From Streptomyces bicolor (GTDB taxonomy: Bacteria > Actinomycetota > Actinomycetes > Streptomycetales > Streptomycetaceae): a DNA stretch of 38,461 nt. The DNA is taken from assembly GCF_000719285.1 (NCBI RefSeq), contig NZ_JOFS01000052.1, positions 1-38,461 on the forward strand. Reading direction: 5' to 3'. Both the position numbers and the translations under genes were made by a program. The notes beneath the pieces are model-generated. The model saw nothing but the letters and a program-made list of their open reading frames with translations. It was not told the DNA's origin and did not search any database. Position 1 is the stretch's first letter. Every line of letters starts with the position of its first letter. Below, piece by piece: positions 24,217 to 32,923 of the stretch.

Positions 24217-24825
24217 TCAGCGGTGGGCCATGATGAGGCTCATCGCCTCGTTGCGGGTCGCCGCATCCCGCAGCTGACCGCGCACCGCCGACGTTATGGT
24301 CATCGCGCCGGGCTTGCGGATACCGCGCATCGACATGCACATGTGCTCGCACTCCACGACGACGATCACGCCGCGCGGCTCCAGGATCTCCATGAGCGAG
24401 TCGGCGATCTGCGTAGTGAGACGTTCCTGCACCTGCGGACGGCGGGCAAAGACATCCACCAGCCGGGCCAGCTTGGACAGCCCGGTGATCTTGCCGGAGG
24501 TGGCCGGAATGTACCCGACATGAGCGACGCCCCGGAACGGCACCAGATGGTGCTCACATGTCGAGTACACCTCAATGTCCTTCACGAGCACCATCTCGTC
24601 GTGCCCGATGTCGAACGTGGTCGTCAGCACGTCCTCGGGCTTCTGCCACAGCCCCGCGAAGATTTCCTTGTACGCCCGTGCCACCCGCCCCGGCGTCTCC
24701 CGCAACCCCTCCCGGTCCGGATCCTCCCCAACCGCGATCAGCAGTTCACGCACAGCGTTCTCGGCGCGCTTCTCGTCGAACTCGCCGATGAAGCCCTCGC
24801 CATCCAGCGTCACGGGGTCGGTCAT
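24217..24825 (-). CDS. folE: GTP cyclohydrolase I
   Basis: Opens and rearranges GTP to dihydroneopterin triphosphate, the first step of folate synthesis. The 202-residue product has [20 protein letters not shown] (zinc Cys and His), [39 protein letters not shown] and [15 protein letters not shown] (second zinc Cys), so it is the zinc-dependent type IA enzyme. The ATG at 24825 has GAGG 7 nt upstream. It is convergent with the folP-DUF3180 operon (21 bp between the stops) and downstream of ftsH, from which a hairpin separates it. Confidence 0.96.
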   Translation of the reverse strand: MTDPVTLDGEGFIGEFDEKRAENAVRELLIAVGEDPDREGLRETPGRVARAYKEIFAGLWQKPEDVLTTTFDIGHDEMVLVKDIEVYSTCEHHLVPFRGVAHVGYIPATSGKITGLSKLARLVDVFARRPQVQERLTTQIADSLMEILEPRGVIVVVECEHMCMSMRGIRKPGAMTITSAVRGQLRDAATRNEAMSLIMAHR

Positions 24826-24897
24826 GTGGTGCCTCGTTCCTGTGCGGGTCGCGCGCGTGTGGACCACGTACGCGGATGATCTGCGGACATACCAAAA

Positions 24898-24935
24898 TGC
24901 CGCGCCCCCCAGGCTAAAACCAGGGGGGCACGGCA
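24898..24935 (-). terminator. Hairpin terminator after ftsH
   Basis: TGCCG-C-GCCCCCC and GGGGGGC-A-CGGCA pair over 13 positions with one mismatch, loop of 12 nt. It lies 40 bp past the ftsH stop. Confidence 0.65.
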
Positions 24936-24946
24936 TCCATTCCGGG

Positions 24947-24964
24947 CCCGGTGACGTCACCGGG
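24947..24964. repeat. 18-bp perfect palindrome between ftsH and folE
   Basis: CCCGGTGAC/GTCACCGGG. It starts 10 bp past the ftsH stop and precedes the hairpin terminator. It may be a second terminator stem, or a protein-binding dyad affecting folE. Confidence 0.45.
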
Positions 24965-24974
24965 GGCCGGGGTG

Positions 24975-27014
24975 TCAGCTCTCGGGACGCTCCTCGGGAG
25001 CCGGCTCGGTCGCCGGGGCGGGCTCCGTCACCGTCGACTTGGCGGTGGTGATCGCCGGAGTCGCGCCGTTGGCGCCGTTCGTCAGTGCGAGCTCCTTCGG
25101 GGAGAGCACCGGCGGACGGGTGGACGGCGTGCGGCGGGAGGAACCGGTCCAGGCGGGCCGCGGCGGGCGCTTGACGATCGGGGCGAAGATCTCCGCGATC
25201 TCCTCCTTGCCGAGCGTCTCCTTCTCCAGGAGGGCCAGGACGAGGTTGTCGAGGACGTCGCGGTTCTCGACCAGGATCTCCCAGGCTTCGTTATGCGCGT
25301 TCTCGATGAGTTTCTTGACTTCCTCGTCCACCAGCGCGGCGACCTCTTCCGAGTAGTCGCGCTGGTGAGCCATCTCACGTCCGAGGAACGGCTCGGTGTT
25401 GTCGCCGCCGAACTTGATGGCGCCGAGACGCTCGGTCATGCCGTACTGGGTGACCATTGCGCGGGCCGTTGCCGTGGCCTTCTCGATGTCGTTCGCGGCA
25501 CCCGTGGTCGGGTCGTGGAAGACCAGTTCCTCGGCCGCGCGGCCGCCCAGCATGTAAGCGAGCTGGTCCAGCATCTCGTTGCGCGTGGTCGAGTACTTGT
25601 CCTCGTCCGGGAGCACCATCGTGTAGCCGAGGGCTCGGCCTCTCGACAGGATCGTGATCTTGTGGACCGGGTCGGAGTTCGGGGAGGCCGCCGCGACCAG
25701 GGCGTGGCCGCCCTCGTGGTACGCGGTGATCTTCTTTTCCTTGTCCGACATGATCCGGGTCCGCTTCTGCGGGCCCGCCACGACGCGGTCGATGGCCTCG
25801 TCGAGCATGTGGTTGTCGATCAGCTTCTTGTCCGAGCGGGCGGTGAGCAGCGCGGCCTCGTTGAGGACGTTGCTCAGGTCCGCACCGGTGAAGCCCGGCG
25901 TGCGGCGGGCTACCGCCGAGAGGTCGACGTCCGGCGCGACCGGCTTGCCCTTCTGGTGGACCTTGAGGATCTCCAGTCGGCCCTGCATGTCCGGGCGGTC
26001 GACCGCGATCTGGCGGTCGAAGCGGCCGGGGCGCAGGAGGGCCGGGTCGAGGATGTCGGGGCGGTTCGTCGCGGCGATGAGGATCACGCCGCCCTTGACG
26101 TCGAAGCCGTCCATCTCGACGAGCAGCTGGTTCAGGGTCTGCTCGCGCTCGTCGTGGCCGCCGCCGAGGCCGGCGCCGCGGTGGCGGCCGACCGCGTCGA
26201 TCTCGTCGACGAAGACGATCGCCGGGGCGTTCGCCTTGGCCTGCTCGAACAGGTCACGGACTCGGGAGGCACCGACACCGACGAACATCTCGACGAAGTC
26301 GGAACCGGAGATCGAGTAGAAGGGGACGCCCGCCTCGCCGGCGACAGCGCGCGCGAGGAGCGTCTTGCCGGTGCCGGGAGGGCCGTAGAGCAGGACGCCC
26401 TTGGGGATCTTCGCGCCGACGGCCTGGAACTTGGCCGGCTCCTGGAGGAACTCCTTGATCTCGTGGAGTTCCTCGACGGCCTCGTCCGAGCCGGCGACGT
26501 CCGCGAACGTCGTCTTCGGGGTGTCCTTGGTGATGAGCTTCGCCTTGGACTTCCCGAAGTTCATGACCCGGGAGCCGCCGCCCTGCATCTGGTTCATCAG
26601 GAACAGGAAGACGACGACGATGAGGACGAAGGGCAGCAGGGAGAGCAGGATGCCGACGAACGGGTTCTGCTTGGACGGCGAGACCGTGTAGCCGTCGGGG
26701 ATCTGCTTCTGCTGGTACTTGTTCTGCAGCGTGTTGGCGATGTCCACGCCTTGGTCGCCGATGTAGGACGCCTGGATCTTGGTGGCGCCCTCGACCTTCT
26801 CGCCCTCCTTGAGCTGGGCCTTGACGGTCTGCTCGTCGCCGGTGGTCAGCTTGACCGACTCGACCTTGTTCTCATTGATCGCCTGAATGACCTGGCCGGT
26901 GTCCACCGTCTTGTAGCCGCCGGACGAGCCGACGACCTGCATCAACACGACCACGGCAAGGACGGCCAGCACGATCCACATGACCGGCCCACGGAAGTAT
27001 CGCTTCACGTCCAT
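24975..27014 (-). CDS. ftsH: ATP-dependent zinc metalloprotease FtsH
   Basis: Membrane-bound AAA protease that degrades misfolded membrane proteins and some regulators. In the 679-residue product: membrane segment 11-28, extracytoplasmic domain 30-118, second membrane segment 119-140, AAA module with Walker A GPPGTGKT (211-218), Walker B IVFVDEID (266-273), [23 protein letters not shown] (315-334), and zinc motif HEGGH (433-437). The C-terminal 70 residues are Pro/Thr/Ala-rich. I chose the ATG at 27014 ([10 protein letters not shown]) as the conserved start. A second in-frame ATG at 27050 lies 7 nt after TATCAA, which would suit a leaderless transcript and add 12 residues. A gap of about 170-200 bp separates it from hpt. 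Confidence 0.95.
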   Translation of the reverse strand: MDVKRYFRGPVMWIVLAVLAVVVLMQVVGSSGGYKTVDTGQVIQAINENKVESVKLTTGDEQTVKAQLKEGEKVEGATKIQASYIGDQGVDIANTLQNKYQQKQIPDGYTVSPSKQNPFVGILLSLLPFVLIVVVFLFLMNQMQGGGSRVMNFGKSKAKLITKDTPKTTFADVAGSDEAVEELHEIKEFLQEPAKFQAVGAKIPKGVLLYGPPGTGKTLLARAVAGEAGVPFYSISGSDFVEMFVGVGASRVRDLFEQAKANAPAIVFVDEIDAVGRHRGAGLGGGHDEREQTLNQLLVEMDGFDVKGGVILIAATNRPDILDPALLRPGRFDRQIAVDRPDMQGRLEILKVHQKGKPVAPDVDLSAVARRTPGFTGADLSNVLNEAALLTARSDKKLIDNHMLDEAIDRVVAGPQKRTRIMSDKEKKITAYHEGGHALVAAASPNSDPVHKITILSRGRALGYTMVLPDEDKYSTTRNEMLDQLAYMLGGRAAEELVFHDPTTGAANDIEKATATARAMVTQYGMTERLGAIKFGGDNTEPFLGREMAHQRDYSEEVAALVDEEVKKLIENAHNEAWEILVENRDVLDNLVLALLEKETLGKEEIAEIFAPIVKRPPRPAWTGSSRRTPSTRPPVLSPKELALTNGANGATPAITTAKSTVTEPAPATEPAPEERPES

Positions 27015-27197
27015 CCATACGGAGCGGTGCCGCCCCGTCCCTCCTGCCATAGTGAGTTTGATAAGACAGTTCTTCTGACGGTACCCCAGCTTTGACGGCC
27101 GTAGCCGCACGGGAGGGCTGGCAAAGCCCGTCTGCATGCTCCAACGCCGCGAGGCCCGCCGGGGTTCCCGATCTTCGTACGGGGCTTGGGCCCTTCG

Positions 27198-27215
27198 GGT
27201 CCGCTTTCGCGGACC
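27198..27215 (-). terminator. Hairpin just after hpt
   Basis: GGTCCGC-TTTC-GCGGACC, a perfect 7-bp stem with a 4-nt loop, 7 bp past the hpt stop. Confidence 0.6.
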
Positions 27216-27222
27216 GCCGGGC

Positions 27223-27783
27223 TCAGCCGCCGTAGACGTGGGGCGCGAGCGTACCGACGAACGGGAGGTTGCGGTACTTCTCGGCGTAGTCGAGGCCGTA
27301 GCCGACGACGAACTCGTTGGGGATGTCGAAGCCGACCCATTCGACGTCGATGGCGACCTTGGCGGCGTCCGGCTTGCGCAGCAGGGTGCACACCTTCAGC
27401 GACTCGGGCTCGCGGGACCCGAGGTTGGACAGCAGCCAGGACAGGGTCAGGCCGGAGTCGATGATGTCCTCGACGATGAGGACGTGCTTGCCCTTGATGT
27501 CGGTGTCGAGGTCCTTGAGGATCCGCACCACACCGGAGGACTGGGTGCCGGCGCCGTACGACGAGACGGCCATCCAGTCCATGGTGACGGGGGTGGACAG
27601 CGCCCGGGCGAGGTCGGCCATGACCATCACCGCGCCCTTGAGGACACCGACGATGAGCAGGTCCTTGCCCTCGTACTCCGCGTCGATCTTCGCGGCCAGC
27701 TCGGCCAGCTTGGCGTCGATCTCTTCCTTGGTGATGAGTACCTGCTTGAGGTCGGCACCCATGTCTTTCGCGTCCACCCGCAT
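27223..27783 (-). CDS. hpt: Hypoxanthine phosphoribosyltransferase
   Basis: Salvages hypoxanthine and guanine to IMP and GMP using PRPP. The 186-residue product contains [40 protein letters not shown], the PRPP motif [14 protein letters not shown] (101-114) and [20 protein letters not shown]. The ATG at 27783 ([10 protein letters not shown]) is used; an in-frame ATG at 27762 would be 7 residues shorter. Hairpins lie on both sides, at 27825-27840 (before) and 27198-27215 (after). The tilS-hpt-ftsH order is shared with many Gram-positive bacteria. Confidence 0.95.
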   Translation of the reverse strand: MRVDAKDMGADLKQVLITKEEIDAKLAELAAKIDAEYEGKDLLIVGVLKGAVMVMADLARALSTPVTMDWMAVSSYGAGTQSSGVVRILKDLDTDIKGKHVLIVEDIIDSGLTLSWLLSNLGSREPESLKVCTLLRKPDAAKVAIDVEWVGFDIPNEFVVGYGLDYAEKYRNLPFVGTLAPHVYGG

Positions 27784-27824
27784 CACTTTCGGTCGTCCCG
27801 CACTTACGGCCAGCGGCTGACAAG

Positions 27825-27840
27825 CTCCCCCGAAGGGGAG
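27825..27840 (-). terminator. Short hairpin between tilS and hpt
   Basis: CTCCCC-CGAA-GGGGAG, a 6-bp stem with a stable tetraloop, 59 bp past the tilS stop. It may reduce read-through into hpt. Confidence 0.4.
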
Positions 27841-27899
27841 ACCCGGACCCGCCCCGGAGGCGTCCGAAGGGTTCCGGTGTCTCCCTGAGAGGGGCGTTT

Positions 27900-29147
27900 T
27901 CAGCCTTGCCGAATCACCAGTCTGCCACCCTGGCGCTGGGCCACGACTTTGCCGGGGAGATTGATGGCTCCCTGGCCGCGCCAGCCGGTGATGAGACGGT
28001 CGACTTCCTCGATGTGGCGGGCGAACAGCGCACCGGCCGGCGCCCCGGCCTCGATGGCGGCGCGGCGCAGGATCCGGCGGCGTACGGCGGGCGGCAGCGC
28101 GTACAGCTTCGCGCACTCCAGGAGGCCGGCCGAGTCGCGGACGGCGGCCTCGGCCTGGCGGGCCCAGGAGTCGAGGGCGTCGGCGTCGTCGCGGGAGAGC
28201 TGGGCCGTGCGGGCGAGGGCCTCGACGACGCCCTTGCCGAGCGCCTTCTCCAGGGCGGGGAGGCCTTCCTGGCGCAGCCGCGACCTGGTGTACGCGGGAT
28301 CGGCGTTGTGGGGGTCGTCCCACACGGGGAGGGACTGGACCATGCACGCCTTGCGGGCGGTCTGCCGGTCGATGTGGAGGAAGGGGCGCCGGTAACGGCC
28401 GCCGGCCCCCGAGACCGCGGCCATGCCGGACAGGGAGCGGATGCCGGAGCCGCGGGCGAGGCCGAGGAGGACGGTTTCGGCCTGGTCGTCGCGGGTGTGG
28501 CCGAGCAGGACGGCGAAGGCGCCGTGGCGTACCGCGGCGGCGTCGAGGGCGGCGTAGCGGGCGTCGCGGGCGGCGGCCTCGGGTCCGCCTTCGCGGCCGA
28601 CGGTGACGGCGATGGACTCGACCGGGTCGAGGCCGAGTTCGCGCATGCGCAGAACGACCTCCTCGGCGCGCAGGTCGGAGCCGGGCTGCAGTCCGTGGTC
28701 GACGGTGACGGCGCCGGCGCGGATGCCGAGCTTGGGGGCCTCGAAGGCGAGGGCGGAGGCGAGGGCCATGGAGTCGGCGCCGCCGGAGCACGCGACGAGC
28801 ACGAGCGGGGAGGGGGATCGCTCGTACGAGGCGGTGTGCGCGGGTTCCTGCGGGGGTGTGCCGGGGGGCTCGTACGACGGCTCGCGCGAAGTGCCGTGGG
28901 CGCCCGCGTGGCTCATGGGGTCGTACGCGGCGGCGGCCGTGGGGTCGTACGCCACCGTGGTGAACGTGGTGGCCGCCGACGTGACGGATGGCGCCGTCGG
29001 CGGTGTCGCGGGCGATGTCCCGTAGGAGGTCGCGCGCGGGCTGCCGGGCGCTGGTGCGTCTGATGTGCGGCTGTGTTCGGTGAGGATGTCGTGGAGGACG
29101 CGGCGGACCGCCAGGCGTATCGCCGCGACCGCTGGATGGGGACCCAT
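27900..29147 (-). CDS. tilS: tRNA(Ile)-lysidine synthetase
   Basis: Attaches lysine to C34 of the tRNA-Ile that reads AUA, an essential modification. PP-loop SGGADS is at residues 121-126, followed by [36 protein letters not shown] and [34 protein letters not shown]. The N-terminal helix [20 protein letters not shown] is normal, but about 88 residues (roughly 25-113) of Ser/Thr/Pro/Ala-rich sequence with degenerate SYEP/AYDP units separate it from the PP-loop. The S. coelicolor protein is, from memory, much shorter here. The ATG at 29147 begins MGPHPAVAA. The C-terminus is short (actinobacterial type), ending [12 protein letters not shown]. It probably forms a transcript with the upstream gene. 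Confidence 0.93.
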   Translation of the reverse strand: MGPHPAVAAIRLAVRRVLHDILTEHSRTSDAPAPGSPRATSYGTSPATPPTAPSVTSAATTFTTVAYDPTAAAAYDPMSHAGAHGTSREPSYEPPGTPPQEPAHTASYERSPSPLVLVACSGGADSMALASALAFEAPKLGIRAGAVTVDHGLQPGSDLRAEEVVLRMRELGLDPVESIAVTVGREGGPEAAARDARYAALDAAAVRHGAFAVLLGHTRDDQAETVLLGLARGSGIRSLSGMAAVSGAGGRYRRPFLHIDRQTARKACMVQSLPVWDDPHNADPAYTRSRLRQEGLPALEKALGKGVVEALARTAQLSRDDADALDSWARQAEAAVRDSAGLLECAKLYALPPAVRRRILRRAAIEAGAPAGALFARHIEEVDRLITGWRGQGAINLPGKVVAQRQGGRLVIRQG

Positions 29148-29358
29148 GTCCGGTTCCCTTCATGAAATTGTCGGGGGGTGAGCCCGAGGTCGGTCACTCA
29201 GAGTGTGTAGATGGTGACAGAACCGGGCCGTGCCCCGAGCATTGCACGCCTACCCATGGCTCACGGTCCCTCGGACGGGTGATTGGAGGGGCGTTCGACT
29301 GCCGTCGGCCGGATTCGGTGCACGACTGTCGTATGAGATGCGCGACTCGGCGCGGGAT

Positions 29359-30483
29359 TCACGACTCCGCCTTGCGGTGCACCCGCGCGACCCAGTCCGC
29401 CGGTTTGGCGATCTCCGCCTTGGTGGGGAGGGTGTTCGGGGACGTCCACACGCGGTTGAAGCCGTCCATGCCGACCTGTTCGACGACGGCCCGTACGAAG
29501 CGTTCGCCTTCTCGGTACTGCCGGAGTTTGGCGTCCAGACCCAGCAGTTTGCGCAGGGCCATGTCCAGCCTCGAGGCGCCCTTGGCGCGTCGCTGCTGGA
29601 ACTTCTCGCGGATCTCGGCGACGGACGGCACGACGGCCGGGCCGACGCCGTCCATCACGAAGTCGGCGTGGCCCTCCAGGAGGGACATCGCGGCGGTGAG
29701 ACGGCCGAGGACCTCACGCTGGGCCGGGGTCTGCACCAGTTCCACGAAGGACCGGCCGCCGTCGTCCTCCTCGGCCTCGGGCCGCCCGCCCGCGAGGGAC
29801 TGCACGGCCTCGCGGACGCGCTCCAGGACGGTCATGGGGTCGACGTCGGTCTCTCCCAAGAAAGACTGGATTTCGCCCTCCAGGTGGTCCCGCAGCCACG
29901 GCACCGCGCTGAACTGCGTGCGGTGGGTCTCCTCGTGCAGGCACACCCACAGGCGGAAGTCGTGGGGCTGTACGTCGAGTTCGCGCTCCACGTGCACGAT
30001 GTTCGGGGCGACGAGGAGGAGCCTGCCGCCGCCGTTCTCGCCGGCCGGGAGTTCGCGGGTGGCGGGGGCGAAGGTCTCGTACTGGCCGAGGACGCGGGAG
30101 GCCAGGAACGACAGCAGCATGCCGAGTTCGACGCCGGTGACCTTGCCGCCGACCGCGCCGAGCATCGCGCCGCCGGGGCTGCTGCCGCGGCGCTCCTGCA
30201 TCTTGCCGAGCAGGGGCTTGAGGATCTCCCGGAAACCGGCGACGTTCGCCCGTACCCAGCCGGGGCGGTCGACGACCAGGACGGGGGTGTCGTGGGTGTC
30301 CTCCGTGCCCATACGAGTGAAGCCCCGGACGTGTTCCTCCGAGGCCTTGGCGTGTCGGCGCAGCTCGGCGACGACGGCCCTGGCCTCGTCGCGGCTCACC
30401 TCGGGGCCCGGCCGTACGAGCCGGGTCGCGGTTGCCACCGCGAGATTCCAGTCGACCATCTCGGCACCACCGATGCTCGTCAT
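29359..30483 (-). CDS. DUF2342-family zinc metalloprotease-like protein
   Basis: 374 residues. The zinc motif HEETH is at 183-187 in FRLWVCLHEETHRTQFSAVP, with a possible third ligand in SLLEGHADFVMDG (about 280-292). Upstream, VGGKVTGVELGMLLSFLASR and FAPATRELPAGENGGGRLLL, VAPNIVHVERELD are typical of the actinobacterial family found between tilS and dacB. No signal peptide or membrane segment is visible, so it is likely cytosolic. The ATG at 30483 (MTSIGGAEMVDW) has no strong ribosome binding site; MVDW at residue 9 is an alternative. The substrate is unknown. Related proteins have been noted near F420 biosynthesis genes, but no such gene is present here. Confidence 0.87.
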   Translation of the reverse strand: MTSIGGAEMVDWNLAVATATRLVRPGPEVSRDEARAVVAELRRHAKASEEHVRGFTRMGTEDTHDTPVLVVDRPGWVRANVAGFREILKPLLGKMQERRGSSPGGAMLGAVGGKVTGVELGMLLSFLASRVLGQYETFAPATRELPAGENGGGRLLLVAPNIVHVERELDVQPHDFRLWVCLHEETHRTQFSAVPWLRDHLEGEIQSFLGETDVDPMTVLERVREAVQSLAGGRPEAEEDDGGRSFVELVQTPAQREVLGRLTAAMSLLEGHADFVMDGVGPAVVPSVAEIREKFQQRRAKGASRLDMALRKLLGLDAKLRQYREGERFVRAVVEQVGMDGFNRVWTSPNTLPTKAEIAKPADWVARVHRKAES

Positions 30484-30662
30484 GTGTCAACCGTACGTGA
30501 GCGGTCCCACTTGGGGCAGGCCGTGAGGGGTTGGCTCGGTGGGCGGTGAGTTGTGGGGGACACGGTGGATTGGCAAGGGCTGGTCTCGGTACGGGCGGCG
30601 CACGGCGTGGGGGGTGGGCGGGTTGCCGAGGGCAGCGGCGGGCTACCCGCGGCTCCGCGAGG

Positions 30663-32222
30663 TCAGCTGCAGCCGCACGACGCCAGTGCCGTCGCCGTCC
30701 TGTCCAGGGCCGACTGGGCCGGACCGGGGGCCGGTGTGTTGGAGGCCATGAAGGCGAAGGCAAGCAGGCGGCCGTCCTGGTCGACCACCGTGCCTGCCAG
30801 GGTGTTCACGCCGGTCAGGGTGCCTGTCTTGGCTCGTACGATGCCTGCCGCGCCGTCCGTGTAGCGGCTGGACAGCGTGCCGGTGAAGCCTGCCACCGGG
30901 AGGCCCGTGAGGGTGGAGCGGAGTTCGGGGTGGGCCGGGTCGGAGGCCTTGGCCAGGAGGGCCGTGAGGAGGCCGGCGGTCAGTCTGTCGTCGCGGTTGA
31001 GGCCGCTGCCGTCCTTGAAGACGGCGCCGGTCACCGGCAGGCCGAGTTTCCTCAGCTGGGCCCGGATCGCCTCGTCGGCGCCGTCGAAGTCGGCACGCTC
31101 GCCGCTGGCCACGGCCGTCTGGCGGGCCAGGGCCTCGGCGATGTCGTTGTCGCTGTTGGTGAGCATGCGCTCGACCAGGGTGGAGAGCGGGGGCGAGGCG
31201 ACCTCGGCGAGCGACTCGGCGCGGTTGGTCGCCTTGGACGGACCGGGGGACGTTGTCCTGATGCCGTGGTCGGCGAGGAAGGCCGCGAACTTGGTCGCCG
31301 CGTCCTTCGCCGGGTCCGCCGCCCGGGGCGCCGGGCCGCTGGTGGAGCCGTCGGTGCGGGCCTCGTCGGCCATCAGGGCGGTGACCCGGGCGATGTTGTC
31401 GTTCACTCCGATGGGGTGCAGGTCGGGGCCCGTGTACAGGGTCGTGTCGTACGAGAGGGTGACCTGGCTCAGGCCGTGCTTCTTCAGCGCCTCGGCCGTG
31501 GCGGCGGCCAGCTCGCGCAGGCTCGCCCAGCCGTCGGCCTCCTTGCGGGCCGTCAGTGTGGGGTCGCCGCCGCCGACCAGGACCAGTTCCTTGGTGTCGG
31601 GTTCCAGCGCGGTGCGGGTGGTGAGGCGGTGGTCGGGGCCGAGCGCGGCGAGGGCGGCCGCGCCGGTGGCGATCTTCGTCGTCGAGGCAGGGATCAGCGG
31701 CTTGGAGGCTCCTTCGCCGTAGAGGGCCTTGCCGCTGGCCACGTCCACGACCGCGGCGCTGCGGGTGCCGAGTTCCGGGACGTCGAGGAGCGGGCCCAGG
31801 ACGCCGGCGAGGGCCTTGCCGTTCGGGGCCGACTTCACGGTGCCGGTGCCGCCACCGAGGCCGGTGAGGACGGAGGCCGCGCTGGGGGCGGGAAGGGGCG
31901 CCTTGGCTGCCGTATCGGACGTATCGGTATGACGACCGTGATCTGCGCCACCCGTGCGCTCCTGGGCGGCCGCCCAGTCCCGCTCGGCCGTACGCTGACC
32001 GGTGGAGTCCCAGGGACCGGCGGCGGTCACCGCTCCGGCGGCCAGCGCCAGTCCGGCGGTGGCGGCGCCCACGGTGTACTGCCAGGTCTTCGGCTTGCGC
32101 GTCCGTGCGAGACATGGGCGTACGGCCTCCGCGGCCCGTGCCAGACGCGGTCGTACGGCGCCCGCGAACCGCGTCACATGCGGTCTCGCGGCTCGCCAAG
32201 GCCTCAGCTCTGGCACTACCAC
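30663..32222 (-). CDS. dacB: D-alanyl-D-alanine carboxypeptidase/endopeptidase, PBP4 type
   Basis: Class C penicillin-binding protein that trims or opens peptidoglycan cross-links outside the membrane. The 519-residue product has a basic N-terminus with a near-repeat (VRPRLARAAEAVRPCLAR), one membrane anchor (about 48-68), and the catalytic motifs PASTTK (Ser180, Lys183), TNSDN, and AKTGTLTGV near residue 480. The large insert between the first two motifs is typical of PBP4. The GTG at 32222 (VVVPELRPWR) is chosen; a shorter start inside the basic region is possible. It ends in CGCS. It diverges from ppa with an 79-bp gap, an arrangement shared, from memory, with mycobacteria. Confidence 0.93.
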   Translation of the reverse strand: MVVPELRPWRAARPHVTRFAGAVRPRLARAAEAVRPCLARTRKPKTWQYTVGAATAGLALAAGAVTAAGPWDSTGQRTAERDWAAAQERTGGADHGRHTDTSDTAAKAPLPAPSAASVLTGLGGGTGTVKSAPNGKALAGVLGPLLDVPELGTRSAAVVDVASGKALYGEGASKPLIPASTTKIATGAAALAALGPDHRLTTRTALEPDTKELVLVGGGDPTLTARKEADGWASLRELAAATAEALKKHGLSQVTLSYDTTLYTGPDLHPIGVNDNIARVTALMADEARTDGSTSGPAPRAADPAKDAATKFAAFLADHGIRTTSPGPSKATNRAESLAEVASPPLSTLVERMLTNSDNDIAEALARQTAVASGERADFDGADEAIRAQLRKLGLPVTGAVFKDGSGLNRDDRLTAGLLTALLAKASDPAHPELRSTLTGLPVAGFTGTLSSRYTDGAAGIVRAKTGTLTGVNTLAGTVVDQDGRLLAFAFMASNTPAPGPAQSALDRTATALASCGCS

Positions 32223-32301
32223 CAGCCCCTTTCGCGATCACACACCTGCGTGAGGGACACTTAACCACCAGAACTATGTGCTGATCATGGAGGAGCCACC
32301 G

Positions 32302-32793
32302 GTGGAGTTCGACGTCACGATCGAGATCCCGAAGGGTTCGCGGAACAAGTACGAGGTGGACCACGAGACCGGTCGGATCCGCCTGGACCGTCGACTCTTC
32401 ACCTCGACCGCCTACCCGACCGACTACGGCTTCGTCGAGAACACCCTCGGCGAGGACGGCGACCCGCTGGACGCGCTGGTCATCCTGGACGAGCCGACCT
32501 TCCCGGGCTGCCTGATCAAGTGCCGCGCCATCGGCATGTTCCGGATGACGGACGAGGCCGGCGGCGACGACAAGCTGCTGTGCGTGCCGGCGACGGACCC
32601 GCGTGTGGAGCACCTGCGTGACATCCACCACGTCTCCGAGTTCGACCGCCTGGAGATCCAGCACTTCTTCGAGGTCTACAAGGACCTGGAGCCCGGCAAG
32701 TCCGTCGAGGGCGCCGACTGGGTCGGCCGCACCGAGGCCGAGGCCGAGATCGAGCGTTCCTACAAGCGCTTCAAGGACCAGGGCGGCCACTGA
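32302..32793 (+). CDS. ppa: Inorganic pyrophosphatase, family I
   Basis: Hydrolyses pyrophosphate in the cytoplasm and so drives biosynthetic reactions. In the 163-residue product [37 protein letters not shown] and [15 protein letters not shown] contain the metal-binding Asp/Glu set, and [20 protein letters not shown] closes the protein. The GTG at 32302 ([11 protein letters not shown]) is preceded by GGAGGAG, which decides against the ATG at 32287 inside that sequence. A strong hairpin follows. Size and motifs are normal. Confidence 0.96.
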   Translation: MEFDVTIEIPKGSRNKYEVDHETGRIRLDRRLFTSTAYPTDYGFVENTLGEDGDPLDALVILDEPTFPGCLIKCRAIGMFRMTDEAGGDDKLLCVPATDPRVEHLRDIHHVSEFDRLEIQHFFEVYKDLEPGKSVEGADWVGRTEAEAEIERSYKRFKDQGGH

Positions 32794-32830
32794 GCCATCG
32801 GGCTGAGGCACCGGCTGCTCTGAGCCATGT

Positions 32831-32864
32831 GAACGGGCTGCACGCGTGCGCGTGCGGCCCGTTC
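32831..32864 (+). terminator. Strong hairpin terminator after ppa
   Basis: GAACGGGC-T-GCACGC, loop GTGC, GCGTGC-G-GCCCGTTC: 14 pairs with a single internal mismatch, 38 bp after the ppa stop. Confidence 0.8.
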
Positions 32865-32923
32865 GTGTGTCTGTGCGCATACTGAGTGCGGCAGGAGGTG
32901 TCGTAACAGGGAGCGCTACTCAC

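Noticed and set aside
24951..27095. Long plus-strand open frame opposite ftsH
   Set aside because: Antisense to a fully recognisable gene; Val/Arg/Asp-rich composition produced by GC-rich third positions, no family resemblance.
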